Source: Neonectria sp. B-13 (Eukaryota; Ascomycota; Sordariomycetes; Hypocreales; Nectriaceae). Taken from it: a stretch of 64,000 nucleotides of DNA. The stretch covers positions 4,715,296 through 4,779,295 of the forward strand of contig NOKP01000001.1 of NCBI GenBank assembly GCA_002682825.1. Direction: 5' to 3'. The translations under genes were made by a program, and so were the position numbers. A model generated the notes under the pieces. It saw nothing but the letters and a program-made list of their open reading frames with translations, was not told the DNA's origin and made no database searches. Every line of letters starts with the position of its first letter. Within the stretch, counting starts at the first letter, position 1. Of this stretch, positions 47,030-59,400 are shown one piece after another.

Positions 47030-47619
47030 GATGATTCAATTGACGACAGGAAACGGGGCGCGGCCAATTGATCGGGTTGTGAGGAAGTGAGTAACGGCGA
47101 AGGGATGGATGAAAGGTGTGAGTGAGGAGGAGTTACAACTTGCGAGCTCGAGTACAGCTTGTTACTCACTGCTGCGTTACTACGCACCTTAACTGATAAG
47201 GCAAGTACTTCTCCAGTTGCGTTCGGTGGGGTCCCGGATAGCCGCGGTCTCGGGACTTTGCACCGACTCCGGAGCCCCGGAGCGCGGTCCGAACGTTTGG
47301 CATCCTCATACTCCGGAAGCGCCTTTCTTTTACATACGTACCATACATTTTAAAGACTCGCCGTCACAAAGCGAACAACGAGTAAGCATGGGAAGTGATG
47401 CATACGGGTTGGAAATTCCATTCTTACACAGCAATGTCGTCGGGGCCCTCATACAGACAGACTCCCGATACCAAATAACTATGCCAATTACAGCTGATGC
47501 CTCCGCCGCGGCTCATTCTACCAAGGATTCTATGAGCTCGCGGGCTTGACTCGCAACGACAACGACGCCCACTAAAAATCAAGACTCCGCAGTGACAATC
47601 CCATCAATCCACCACGCCC
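47030..47619. other. Intergenic region
   Basis: Promoter of GCV1 and 3' end of VMA13. Nothing distinctive. Confidence 0.5.
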
Positions 47620-49248
47620 TTATTGCTGCTCAAAGCTGTACTTCAACCAGCCGCCCAACGCGCGGAGACTCTCCCATCGGACGTTCTCGTCGTCTGACTG
47701 CATGAGCTCCATGATTCGCGTCTTCAATCCAACTCTCTCCAGCTGGTATCTCTTTTCCGGAACCTCCTTCACCAAACAAGCGACATCGTTGCAGGCAATG
47801 GCCAGTACCTGCTTGTCGTTTTCCCAAGGTTGTCGCATAATCTCAGCCAGCTTGCGGGGGATCTCGCCGTTCTCGAAATCGAGGATCTTGCGGGCGTTCT
47901 CAGCCCAGAAGATGGCGTTTCGGTGAGGAGGCGACCATCGCAGGTGGCCAGCCTGAACCTCGGCAACGTACTCGTCAAAGGTAGTCTTGGTCTTGGTGTA
48001 CTCCTCCAGCATCTCTTTGAGGCTCGATAGATCCTCCAGCAGATCGGGGTCCGTAAGATGGCGACCGGCAATGTTGTCGAGAAGGGCGGGAAGACGGGCG
48101 AGAACCGCAGTAGGTAGGAGAGACTTTTGGTTCTTCTCAAGGAGGTTGTAGAGCGTGGAGAGGATTAATCGGGTCGTCTTCTCCTTGGGGGACAGGCGTA
48201 GGAGGTGAGTATATAGGAGAACAATGTCATACTCGCTGCATGTGGGTGTTAGTGGCCATAAATACAACGCCAATTTGGGGGCGAAACTCACTCATTCAGA
48301 TCATCGCCAACGTCCTCAGACTCAAAGCTCAGCTGCCAAATGACAAGAAGGGCATGGTACAATAGCTGCAGTCCGACGCCACCACCTAGAGAGCCCTCGA
48401 ATCCAGTGCTTCGAGTGGTCGCGGTGCCGCTCCAAAGGCTAGCGGATGAGTCGCTGTTGCCAATGCCGACGGCAGTCTGGAGAATCTTGACGAGGGGCTC
48501 GACTGTCTCACTCCGCTGGTTCCAAAACTGCTTTCGCGAGAGCTGGCCGTAGAGGAGTGACGAGTACTCCTGGACGGCGATGTCTTGTAGACCGGCGTCG
48601 TTGCTTTTGGCCAGGCCGGATAGGTAGGTGAAAATCACAGGCAGGGCCTGGTGGGTCGCCTTGGACTCATCTCGAGAGAGCGACATCAGGGTGGCTAGGG
48701 CGTGCGCGGTGAGCAATGGGATGGGGTCCTCGGCATTGGTCGAGTTTAGCAGCGGTAAGAAATGTTGATATGGATCTTGGGTTTTGAAGATGGCTTTAGC
48801 AAGGGGCGGGACACCTAGGAGCAGAGATCATGTTAGCATCATGGAGCTGGGGACGCGAGGGAAGCAGCCATAGATGGGCGGGACGCCTGTTGCGGCTTCC
48901 CCCCCAGGTTTGTATGTATTGCGCGTGCGATGGACTCGCGGTGGACTTACCCTCGAGCAAGTCGCCCAGCAACACAAGGATGTACTGGATCACATTCGCA
49001 TGCTTTCCTGCCGTCTCGAGCACGCTGGACTTTCCAGAATCGCCGACAAACAGCACCCGGTATCCATCGAGGTCGCCCGAGACGATCTCCTTCCTCTGCT
49101 CGGGCTTCTTGGCCTTGTCGACGGCGCGGATCTTGGAATACTGCTCCTCGGTCAGGGTGCCAGCTCTAACGGCGCCGTCCCAGGGAATCGGGCGCTGGCG
49201 GATGTTGCTCTGCAGGGAGGCCAGGTACGTCGGCGGGTCGAGCGACAT
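47620..49248 (-). CDS. VMA13: V-type H+-ATPase subunit H
   Basis: Regulatory subunit of the V1 sector that couples V1 to Vo and is needed for proton pumping into vacuoles. Exons 49248-48951, 48814-48292 and 48235-47620 encode 478 aa, the normal length. The protein is alpha-helical, HEAT/armadillo-like. Conserved stretches are IRQRPIPWDGAVRAG near the N-terminus and the C-terminal domain FWAENARKILDFENGEIPR, LAIACNDVACLVKEVPEKR, RIMELMQSDDENVRWESLRALG. The first intron (gtaagt) follows LLGDLLEG. The upstream leader contains a (gatgggc)5 repeat. Start at 49248 was chosen because MSLDPPTYLASLQSNIRQR matches the family N-terminus; the open frame continues upstream without meaning. Confidence 0.93.
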
Positions 49249-51224
49249 GGTGACGGTGTCGCGGCTGGGAAAGGAGGGCGTCGGCGGTGATTGGCGGGGG
49301 AGGGGGAGAAGGGATGGGAAGGGGAAGAGGAAGGCGAGATGGGCGATGGGCGATGGGCGATGGACGATGGGCGGCGGGGAGGGCGAAGGAGTGGATGGAT
49401 GAGGTTGCTGGTGATGCAACCAAGCAGCAGCGTCACAGCTCCCTCCAACCTGGAACAGGCCGCCTTGGCTGGGAGCTCAGGACCTTGAGCTAAGCCACAC
49501 AGGTGGGCACCTCAAAGTTAGAGTGGAGGCTTGTGGCTTGATGTGGCTTGATGGCAGTTTGGAGGGAAGTCAGGAAGTGTGGCAGTTTAGCCGAAGTTGG
49601 CCTGGACACCTCGAGTCGTCGGTCGGGGCCTGCGGAGCCCAAGCATCCACTCAACTGGGCTTACCGCCTGCCTAAACTGCTTGACTGGCAGCACCAGCCA
49701 CTGTATTCTCCCTTATCGATCTTCCATCTACTTGACCTCCGTCTTTTGGTAAAATTCGAAAAGAAAAGGAGGGACATTGGAAACCCATTGATCGAAGAGG
49801 AAAGAAAAAAAAACACGACCAAGTCAATTAGCTCCTGAAATGCAGTTCTCATGTTGAATTCAACCACCCGTCGCTGGTCACCGTGGGTAACGGATGATCT
49901 GGCAGTGCGGGCCACATGACAGAAGCCCTCCTTCGTATCCATCATGGCTCTCCCAACCTCCCAACTTTCCCACGTCAGACACCTAGTCCGGCCCATGTCA
50001 AGGGGACGGAATCCCACAATTGGACCCCAGATCCAGTCAACTGCAGGGACAACCGCCCCTGATTGAAATTAGAGCTCTGCATCACGGATCGAAGGCCGTT
50101 CATCGTTCGCCGTTCGCCTGCAGAAACCCGGTCGGTATCCGTTTCTCAGGTATCCCTGCCAGGGTCGTGTTGTCACCACAGACAGTTTAAGTGCGCCGCT
50201 CGGCCCTGAGGCAATCCCTCGGCCAAGCCAAGCCCAGCGCTGTCCTTCGTAGCCCGGGGCGGTGATGGAAGCCCAGACGGGACGCGCGGGAACGTGCCTT
50301 GACAGGCGCTGTAAGGTCAGGTAGCTCCAGGGGCAGGCCACGCCGCGACAGGCTACGAGGGCCGGGGCCACAGCGCCCAACCCGTCCCGCAGCGCCCGAC
50401 TGGCCGCCGCTCCGGGGCTACAGCTATCGATAGTTGTCCCGTAAACCACGCTGGCGGTGCGTCTTTAGGTGTCATGAGCTGGCCGCCCACCCAAAGTGCT
50501 CGTTCTCTCTCCCCCCGCCATCCATCGCACTCGTCATACAAACGCCCAACACCATCGTAACATTTCGGCAGCAGCAGAAAATATCGAGACAAAATAACCA
50601 AAGGACAGAGTGCACCCCTAACCCCCGTGTACTTCAGATTTTTTGCTGATCATTCTAGTGCGGACCAGGCCTCCCGTTTTTTTCTCCATCCCCCTTTCCC
50701 CCTTGTGTGTGTCGTGTTTGGTGGTTGCCGCACCGCGCCCCGTGAAAACCGAGAGGCTGGGTGTAAGTGGGAGGTTGGGAGCGCAAGAAACGAAGCCATT
50801 TGTTGCAGCCCACCACCAACCAGCCGCATAAAGGCCAACCTGCAGCGCCCAGAACTCTCCCGCGCTGCTTGTTCCCTCCTCGTACCTTTTTCCCACTTCC
50901 TAAACTTCCTCGCCCTTCCAACTTCACCATCTCCTCTCCCGGATTGTCGGTTTCCTCGGTGCCCATCTCGAAACCTTCGCACCCGACATCACTCTTGGGT
51001 ACCAACAGCCCTCGCATTTGCAGGCCACCACACCGCTTCCCGCCCGCAAAATCCACTATCCCGCATTCCACTGCCTCCCGTCGCATATTACTCACTGCCT
51101 TTGCCCTTCGACACTTCTCGTCAGAAGCCCCAAAGACGAACCTGTCGCCTCTTCACCAACATCTTGACCCAGTCTCCTCCGCCTCCGCCCAGCTGCGACT
51201 GCGATTGAAACCCGACCGACCACC
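49249..51224. other. Divergent intergenic region
   Basis: Separates VMA13 (minus) from the Cys-rich surface protein (plus). Frames at 50627-51273 on either strand follow CT-rich sequence and are not genes. 50870-51200 is strongly pyrimidine-rich and is the probable leader of the downstream gene. Confidence 0.5.
49338..49372. repeat. 7-bp tandem repeat (gatgggc)5 in VMA13 leader
   Basis: Five tandem units, one with a single change (gatggac), about 90-125 bases upstream of the VMA13 start codon. On the transcribed strand it reads gcccatc. Confidence 0.85.
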
Positions 51225-52491
51225 ATGCGCTTCTCGTCGAGGCCGCTGCTGCTCCTTGCCGCGGCGGGCCTGACTGCGGCCACGCCGTTCCCCCGAGACA
51301 GCCTCCACGATGCGGGCTTCTCGTATCTCATGCCGCGAGGCTGCTCCTCGTACTGCGGCGCCGACAACCAGTACTGCTGCGACTCCAGCGAGGTCTGCAC
51401 CACCCTCAACGACGTAGCCACCTGCGTCGCCGACGGCAGCTATTACGGCGCCGTCACCACCACCTGGACCGAGACCCGCACTTACACCAGCACCATCATG
51501 ACCCTCTGGGACGCCGCCCCCGAGGCCACCGCCGGCGTCGACTGCGTGCCCAAGAACAAGCAGCAAGAGGCTTGCGGCACTATCTGCTGCGCTGGCTGGC
51601 AGACTTGTGCTTTCGAGGGCCAGTGCTCCGCCAAGTCGGGCATGGAGGGCGGCACCACCGTCGTCATCACTTCCAACGGCAAGGTCACCACCCAATACTC
51701 GGCCCCGTACCGAGTCACCGGCACCACCACCTTCACCACCGACGGCGTCCGAAGTACCGACACCGCCTCGGACGAAACCGCCTCGGAGACGGGCACCTCC
51801 GCCAGCGCCACTGCCACCAGCGACAACGACACCATTGGCGCCGGCGGCGACGGCACCGGCGGCAATCTCAGCGCCGGCGCCATCGCGGGCATCGTCATCG
51901 GCACCATCGTTGGTGTCGCTCTCCTGCTGCTGCTCTGCTTCTGCTGCATTGCCCGCGGCCTCTGGGTCGCCGTCTTCGGCAAGAAGAAGAAGGAGGAGAG
52001 CCGCGAGCGCATCGACGTCTACGAGGAGCGCTACTCTCGCCACGGCAGCCGACCCCCCACGGCGCACTCCAAGAGAGAAGGGCACTCGGGTTGGTTCGGC
52101 AAGGGCAAGGGCGGCGGTCCCTCTTCCGCCGGCTCTCGTCGCGAGAAGAAGGAGTCGAGCGGCAAGAAGTGGCTCGGCATCGCCGGTCTCGCCGCCACCC
52201 TCCTGGCCCTCCTCAACCTCAAGAAGGACAAGAAGCCCGCAAGCAAGCCCGCACGCTCGTCCCGAGGCTCGTCGCGATACAGCGACTCATACTACTCATA
52301 CAGCGACTATACCAGCCCCAGTGAGTGACAATGCCCACTCTTGCCAGCCCAGCACCACACATGTGAACTCCAGACTGACCAATTCCACAGGCGGTAGCTC
52401 TAGCTCTGGCGGACGAACGCAACGCACTCGACGGACCCGAGACAGTCGTGCGAGCCGTGCGAGATCATACACCCACTCCGAACGACCTTGA
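51225..52491 (+). CDS. Cys-rich single-pass surface protein
   Basis: Exons 51225-52320 and 52391-52491 (70-nt intron, gtgagt...ccacag) give 398 aa. The protein starts with a clear signal peptide (MRFSSRPLLLLAAAGLTAATP). An ectodomain follows with two cysteine clusters (CSSYCGADNQYCCDSSEVC and CGTICCAGWQTCAFEGQC), then a Thr/Ser-rich, presumably O-glycosylated stalk. A strong membrane helix (AIAGIVIGTIVGVALLLLLCFCCIA) comes next, then a basic cytosolic tail. The tail has a second, shorter hydrophobic stretch (KKWLGIAGLAATLLALLNLKK) and ends in Tyr/Ser and Arg/Ser-rich sequence. Architecture resembles fungal wall-sensor or receptor-like proteins, but no WSC or other named domain is visible, so I assign none. 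Skipping the last intron would end the protein at TSPSE two codons into the intron. Confidence 0.82.
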
Positions 52492-53271
52492 TCTCAAACG
52501 ATGTCCCTCCTCACACATCCGTCCTGTACATGTCTCCTCATTCGACATAGGATCTCGAGCTCCAATGGATATAAGCTCGATCCGTTGCTTTTTTACACAT
52601 AGGGCCGCTGGCGTTTTGGTTTGCATTTGAGATATATAATTGCCCGCCCCGACTGATTGCTCCATTTTCTCAATAATGCCTTTTGAGTTTCGGGTTGCTT
52701 TTCAACGAGAATAAAGTCATAAGGGGAATATCATGAGAGAAAGTCATGAGAGAAAGTCATGAATGAGAGTCATGGAAGAAGGTTACGAAGGAAAGTCATG
52801 AAAGGGAAAGGACATATGACACACATGAAGGAAAGGAAAATTCACGAGTTTGATAAATGAAAACATCACTCACTGGGCATGTGCCCAGGGGACATTTCAC
52901 ACCCCATTTGTTTTCTCTTGCCGTGCATTAATGTGCATGTTCTGCATCTTGCGTTTTTTCTTCTTCCAGAGGAGAGTTCAGATGCTTGCTGGCATGATAT
53001 AGATGAACGGACGCGGTCGCTTCTCAGTGGCTAAGGCGCATTGCAATGATAACCCGTATTCCCCGCCATAAACCCCGGGCCCTCGTTTAAACGTCCCCTG
53101 TATCCCGCAAGTCACACATTTGGCGAAAATTGAGTGTTTTGGCACCGGAGGCATCATATCGTTGCTTTTAGTATTTGCTTTGTAGCCCCTTTGCTACATG
53201 ACATGCAATGATGAACCCTTCGCCACTCCTGAGACCCAGAAACGCAAAAGAACCAAGATCCGTGTCCCCAT
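52492..53271. other. Convergent 3' region with degenerate repeats
   Basis: Between the surface-protein gene and RPL9, both ending here. Contains the repeat cluster at 52720-52815. No gene is supported. Confidence 0.5.
52720..52815. repeat. Degenerate ~13-bp repeats around agtcatgagaga
   Basis: The core gtcatgaga/gtcatgaa recurs about six times with variable spacing on a purine-rich plus strand. Probably an expanded and decayed minisatellite in a 3' region. Confidence 0.7.
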
Positions 53272-54188
53272 CTATTCATCCTGAACAACGTTGCCCTTCT
53301 CGGAAACGTACAGACCGTCCAAGAACTGTCATGGGTTAGCGTGAAGCCCTACACAAAAAAAAAAGTAAGACAAGGGGTTGGGGATCGGTTGGTTCCTACC
53401 TTTCGGATATCCTTGTTTCGCACTCGGCAGATCTGCTGGATGTCGGCAGCGCTCTGCGACACGTTCTCGAGGGAGTTTCCGAACAGGACAAGCTCGTCCT
53501 TCTGGGAGGTGGAGGTCTCGACCTCGACACCGGGCTGCATCACGACGCGGCGGACAATCTTCTCGCCGATAAAGTTTCGGATCTCAACCTCGTGCAGGTC
53601 GGTCTCGGCGTTCTTGGACAGGTTGACGTTGATGGGGAAATGGGCGTAGACGTATCGCATCTTGTACTTGAAGCCCTTGGTGACACCGATGATCAGGTTG
53701 TTGATGAGAGTGCGGACCGTTCGGAGGGTGGCGACATTCTTTCGGTTGCCGTGGTGGATCTCGATGGAGATTTGGTCCTTCTTGGGGACGGTGAAGTTGA
53801 CAGCCAAGTGGCTCAGGTCCTTCACGAGCTTGCCTATTTTTACCGAGTCAGATTAAATGCGTCCCACGTCTCTGCGGGCAAGCCCGGGCTCGAGGGCTAG
53901 CTGAATGGTGTTTCGTACCTCGGGGACCCTCGACAGTGACAATTCGCGACTTGATGGCGACCTTGACTATACGCGCAAACCAGTCAGCGATCCATGTTCC
54001 AATTGCGTGCGAAGAATGTTGCCATGCTCCGCAGCCCGTCTCGAGATTTCATGTCTGCTGCGTGCGACGCTTGGGGCGCCGGCGAGTCCAGAACATCCAA
54101 ATCGATACCGGGGCGAAAGTCGGGATGGAGGGCGCAACGTACCCCCCTCGGGGATCTCAAGGAGCTCCTGGGAATGAATGTATCTCAT
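53272..54188 (-). CDS. RPL9: 60S ribosomal protein L9 (uL6)
   Basis: Structural protein of the large cytosolic ribosomal subunit near the factor-binding site. Four exons (54188-54143, 53966-53919, 53833-53400, 53325-53272) encode 193 aa, the expected size. The protein begins [15 protein letters not shown] and continues [62 protein letters not shown] and [19 protein letters not shown], ending [17 protein letters not shown]. Two short N-terminal exons with introns of 176 and 85 nt follow the common fungal ribosomal-protein pattern of early introns. It is divergent from VPS26, with an E-box cluster upstream. Confidence 0.96.
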
Positions 54189-55058
54189 CCTGCCGGTTGT
54201 GAGGTGTTGATGTCGGGGGTTGAGGGTATCTGGAGTCGTCGGCGGTCACGGTCACGAATCACGAATTGTTGGACGACGAATTTCGTGTGGGCGGGAAAAG
54301 TTCTAGGGCTCGCTGCACGTGCACGTGAGGGAAAGGTTGGGCGTGGCCGGGGTTGTACCCGGACGGGGGTAGTGCAACCCAGGTGGAGGCATTTAACGTG
54401 ATCACACACGTGACCACAGACCGATTTTTTATCTGCTCTCGCAATCTTGCAGCAGCGTGGACGCTAGCCAATGGGCTGTGCAGGCGGGACGGTGAACACA
54501 CCAGCGATACGTACTCAGCAGTGGTCGACAACCAGCAGCCAGAGCTTCGAAAGTGCACCATCTCGTTGCAGGAGCGTCGCTAGGCCCCAAGTTGTCAATA
54601 TCAAAGTACTTCAGGCCGCTAGTTCTCAGTATTCGCGGTCAAATATGTACCTAAATTACTGTGCTGTGTTTAATCATTCCGACTCTCCCGTATTGCGGCT
54701 CCAGGCATCGACATAAAGCTCTCTGTCTCATCCAATCCATCAGCTCATTTTCCCCTTCGAGCTCTCCGTCGCCCAGCCTCCAACGTGGCTCAGTGGCTCA
54801 GTCGTGGCTTTAGTGGCTCGCCCACAGCTCAGGTGGGTCACCGGTGGCTCCCCCGGCCGATACGTCAGCGAGCGCCGAACGCCCTCACCACCAACTGTCC
54901 CTGCGCCGCGCCAGCCTCCAACCTCACGATTCAGCGTCGCTCTGTCTGTCTTCGCTGTGACCCCAATCCAGGCTTTACCTGCGCGCCGACTGTCCCTGTC
55001 CCCGTCCTCCTCCTCATCCTCCTCCTCCATCGGCCGCTCGCCCGCCCACCCGCCCACC
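54189..55058. other. Bidirectional RPL9/VPS26 intergenic region
   Basis: The 870 bases hold both promoters. Apart from the E-boxes, the VPS26-proximal 300 bases are pyrimidine-rich with repeated gtggct motifs (about 54785-54850). Confidence 0.5.
54316..54413. promoter_or_regulatory. Cluster of three CACGTG E-boxes upstream of RPL9
   Basis: Perfect CACGTG palindromes lie at 54316-54321, 54322-54327 (directly abutting) and 54408-54413, about 130-225 bases upstream of the RPL9 start. CACGTG is the site of Cbf1-type and other bHLH factors, and Cbf1 takes part in ribosomal-protein gene control in some yeasts. The palindrome could equally serve the divergent VPS26 gene. Confidence 0.6.
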
Positions 55059-56227
55059 ATGTCGTACTTCTTCGCGACCCCCGTCGACATCGACGTCGTG
55101 CTCGACGATACCGACGACCGCTCCATGGTCGATGTCAAGCTCGACAAAAACCGCCGCGAGAAGGCGCCCCTCTTCATGGACGGCGAGTCTGTCAAGGGCG
55201 GCGTCACCGTCCGCCCCAAGGACGGCAAGAGACTCGAGCACACCGGCATCAAGGTCCAGTTTATCGGCACGATAGGTATGCGACCATTCCCGCCATGATC
55301 CGGCCGCCCCTGAAGCCATCCACGCTCCAATCGCCCCGCATCCTCCATTGAGCCCGACAGAAACGCGCTCCATCCCGCTGCCTCAATGCTGACGTCGTCT
55401 CCAGAAATGTTCTTTGACCGTGGCAACCACTACGAATTCCTTTCCCTCAACCAAGAGCTTGCCGCCCCTGGCGAGCTGCAACACCCGCAGACCTTCGACT
55501 TCAACTTCAAGAATGTCGAGAAACAGTACGAGTCGTACAATGGAATCAACGTCAAGCTGCGCTACTTCGTCCGCGTCACCGTCTCCCGCCGCATGGCCGA
55601 CGTCATCCGCGAGAAGGACATCTGGGTCTACAGCTATCGCATCCCCCCCGAGATGAACAGCAGCATCAAGATGGATGTCGGCATCGAGGACTGTCTGCAC
55701 ATCGAGTTCGAGTACAGCAAGAGCAAGTACCACCTCAAGGATGTCATCGTCGGCCGCATCTATTTCCTGCTCGTCCGGTTGAAGATCAAGCACATGGAGC
55801 TGTCAATCATCCGGAGGGAGACCACCGGAGCTGCTCCCAACCAGTACAACGAGAGCGAGACCCTGGTGCGTTTCGAGATCATGGACGGCTCACCGTCGCG
55901 AGGCGAGACCATTCCCATCCGACTCTTCCTCGGAGGCTTTGACCTGACGCCGACGTTCCGCGACGTCAACAAGAAGTTCTCCACTCGTTACTACTTGAGT
56001 CTCGTCCTCATCGATGAAGGTCAGTTTACGACCCGGCTACCCGGCCAACCACCTCCTTTCTTCCCCGACATAGCTGCCTAACACTCTTTACAGATGCCCG
56101 ACGATACTTCAAGCAGTCGGAAATCATCCTTTACCGCCAGGCTCCCGACGCCGCGCCCATCCAAGGCGCCGGCACCCAGCAACTACATGCACCCCCCGAG
56201 AGCAAGCTGCCCCCAGTCCAGGTCTAA
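55059..56227 (+). CDS. VPS26: Retromer subunit Vps26
   Basis: Arrestin-fold subunit of the retromer trimer, recycling receptors from endosomes to the Golgi. Exons 55059-55275, 55405-56019 and 56094-56227 encode 321 aa. It starts MSYFFATPVDIDVVLDD. Family blocks are visible: GKRLEHTGIKVQFIG, EMFFDRGNHYEFLSL, LRYFVRVTVSRR, DVGIEDCLHIEFEYSKSKYH, IIRRETTG, FEIMDGSPSRGETIPIRLFL and NKKFSTRYYLSLVLIDE. The third exon gives DARRYFKQSEIILYRQ and a short proline-rich end. Length and order are normal. The gene is convergent with NUP120, with the two stops only about 240 bases apart. Confidence 0.95.
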
Positions 56228-56469
56228 GCCCGGGCTCCCGAGCGGCTCGTCTTTGGTGTACGTTGTTATCAGCCATTTGCAACTTTTCTAGCATCGGTCC
56301 TGGCGTTTTAGGTTTAAAGATGGGAAGAACTAGCTGGTCGAAGTCCTTGAGTTTCGTAGCTAAAATAAAGAAATGATTAATCCCATATGCATCCCATGAC
56401 ATGTCCGAGGTATCTCGCCCTGTAAGTTTTTAAAAGCAACACCTTTAGTCTACATGGTCCTTCCTGTCT

Positions 56470-59400
56470 TCATACAATTTCCATGACATCGTCTGCCTCA
56501 AACCCAAACTGGTTATTGTGGATGGCCGCAATCCGATCCAGCTCATCCTGATACTGCTTCCGTATATCCGCCAACGACACCACCTTGCGCTTTGCGGGCG
56601 ATCCGCTGTTTCGATCCTGCCCGGCTACCGGCTCGTCGTAGATCCAGGCCTGCTTGGGGTCCACGCAACTAAGAGCGTTGATAAGGAGCAAGTATTGTCT
56701 GGTCACGGGCGTGTCGAGGATATCGTCTCCGGTGACCTCATCCCCCTCCCCGGCCGTTCGCAGCTTCTGGATACGATCCAACAACACCGATGCGGCGCCT
56801 CTATAGTTGTTGTGCTTGATTCTCCATGAGTAGAGAACCTGGTGGTAGGGGAATCCATCGATGACATCTAGTGTTGACTTGGATCTCAGGGTAAGGATAT
56901 CGTCGACTTCCTGCTGCATACCAGGGAACGGCAAGGCCACGAGCTCAATGTTGTGGTATGTTTCGCACATCTTGTCGACTAGCTTTCGAAGGCTGGAATG
57001 CCTCAGCGCCTGATCTTTGATCGAGAGTAAGCTGGCGTGGGCAAGCTCGAACTGCGACGTCGCCACAGCGGCATTGAATAACCGGCTCTGCATGTCCGTC
57101 TTTGTGAAGGCTGCATCCGGCTTGAAGCTCAGGAACTGCATAGCAAGCCGAGCGAATTCAACCACATAGGAATACGCCTTCTGCTTTTCGTACAGAGCTA
57201 CAATGTGAGAGTAATACTTGGCGAGACCGTTATTTAGAAGGTTCCATTCGGTGTCATCGAGAAGACCACTGCTGTGGCGATCGCTCTCGACATTCTCGGT
57301 ACCTGGTTGCTTGTTAGTAATTGCATCAAGTTTGATTCCTGCGTACTCACTCATTCCGATGGCCGCTTTTCTGAAATGAATAGCAGCAGAACTAAAGTCC
57401 TTGAGAGACAACATCACACGGCCCTGCACGTAGACAGAAAACGGGTTTTGGTCGCAAAAGGGAGCGAGGTCTAGAGCCAAGTCGGCCCTTTCCCGCTTGA
57501 TCAAGGAGCACTGGATCAACGACGGCGAAACTTCGATGTCGCTGTCTGGTGCACAGAGGTTGACGATGAGATCGGTGATGCTGTTGGCGAGCGGCTCATT
57601 CTTAATGTTGGCAAAGCCAAGGAGATGGCCCACATTGGCCTCAAGCGCTGTCACCACTTGAACATCTTCAGCGCCCTTTTTAGAGATGCTGACACCCTCG
57701 CTGGCATCTCGGACGACAGCCCCCGCGATCTCCGTTTGGGCGAGCCATTTCAACATCTCCAGCCTTCGTAGCGCACTGATGAGTCGTCTGTAGACCAGCC
57801 CGATATCGACTCGGTTGTGAAGGGCATCCGCATCCTGGTCACACTCGAACTCCATGAGAACGAGGAGGATCAGCTGACTGAAGCAGACTTTCCACTGCAG
57901 CTCGATGCTCTCCTGCACCGCCTTGACGATCAGCTTCCTTCCGAACTCGGTCAGAGGGTGACGAAGATTACGGCTCTTTGCATCGGCTGGGGCGGCAATC
58001 AGGTTCATGAAGTCGGCGTAGAGTTTGTCGGTCACTGTGCCAAAATTTTGGCCCAGGGCCTCAACAACCTGATTACAGTCCTCGTCCGTGATGCCTCGCC
58101 AGAATCCTGACTTGTCGAAGAAGTACTGTATCCGTTCGAGGTCGGTTTTTGAAGAATCCTCAAACAGTTCGGGCCGCAAGACAGATTGGCAAAGTTGCAT
58201 GAGGTTGTCCGGGAACCCTTCCACAAAGGTCAAGGCTGAGCTCACCAGGGCAGCTTGCTGCAATTGGTCCTCCTCGGGGGTTGCCAGATTATGGTACAAC
58301 CGCTCGATGCTGCTGCAGTCTCTGATGGCCGAGAGGAAATCTGAACACACAACCCATGCCATGCCTGTGTTGGGGTCCAAGGCCAGTCCTATGGCCTCCC
58401 CTCGCTGCTTGTCAAGCTCCATTAAAAGTCGATGGAACCGTCTCCACTGGGTCTCGCTCGATGCGCGGAACTGATCGTAGTCCATGGCTCCAGCAGCGCC
58501 TCGGTCCAAAGTGGCCGTTGAGCCCAAAACCGAGCATATCGATTCCGCGAGTCCCCGGCCCTTGCCGCTCTCTTTCGTAGCACCGAGTCCTCGTTCGTAG
58601 ATTGATAACGCCGTTTCCAATGTAGCTTTTGTGAATCGTCCAGGCTTTAGGATTAGTTGAAGCCATTTCTCGGTGACGTCGGTAGGGTCGCAAGGCCCAG
58701 ATGTCTCCGCAGTTTGCGTCGGAGTATCCACATAGACACCCTCCCAATTATACTCCCAAGACTGTGCCATATTCTTGCGGTCTACCTCCAGTCTTTGCAC
58801 TCGGTAGGTCATGTTGTTCTTCCACAGGGTCCATAGTTGGATGGCACTCTCTGCGGGTGATGATAGAATGAAATCGGCTAGAGTCCACACATCTGATGAC
58901 GATGGCGTCACAGGAACCAAGGCGTTGTTGGGGAAGATGTCCTCGACGATGATCGAATGGCTATCCTTCGCGATGATCTTCCAGAATTTAAACTCTCCAA
59001 CGCCGATGGGAGAGAAGGTCGCGCAAATTCTTTGCCCTCGGTTTCGTCCGATGATTTGGACGAGGTTGGCTTGGGTGGGATCAATCGCCCACTTGCCAAT
59101 CTCTTGCGGGTTTCGATCTGCGTTTAGGATATCGCCAGTGTAGAGGATCTGGCCATCGTTTACATTCCAGATTCGCATTCGGTGGTCGAGGCAGACCGTG
59201 ATGGCGAACAGGGCATCGTCCAGTCCGAAAGACGTCACTTGCACCGCTGTCGCCGCACTGTATTCCATGTTGGTCTTGCCATACTTGATCGTGTGTTTCC
59301 CCTGGAAGGGGAGCAAACTGCGGAGGTTCTGTGCCCATCCTTGCACGTTGAAGAATGACTCCTTCCACATGGGCTCCGTTGCTAAGAGTTTTGTTAACCA

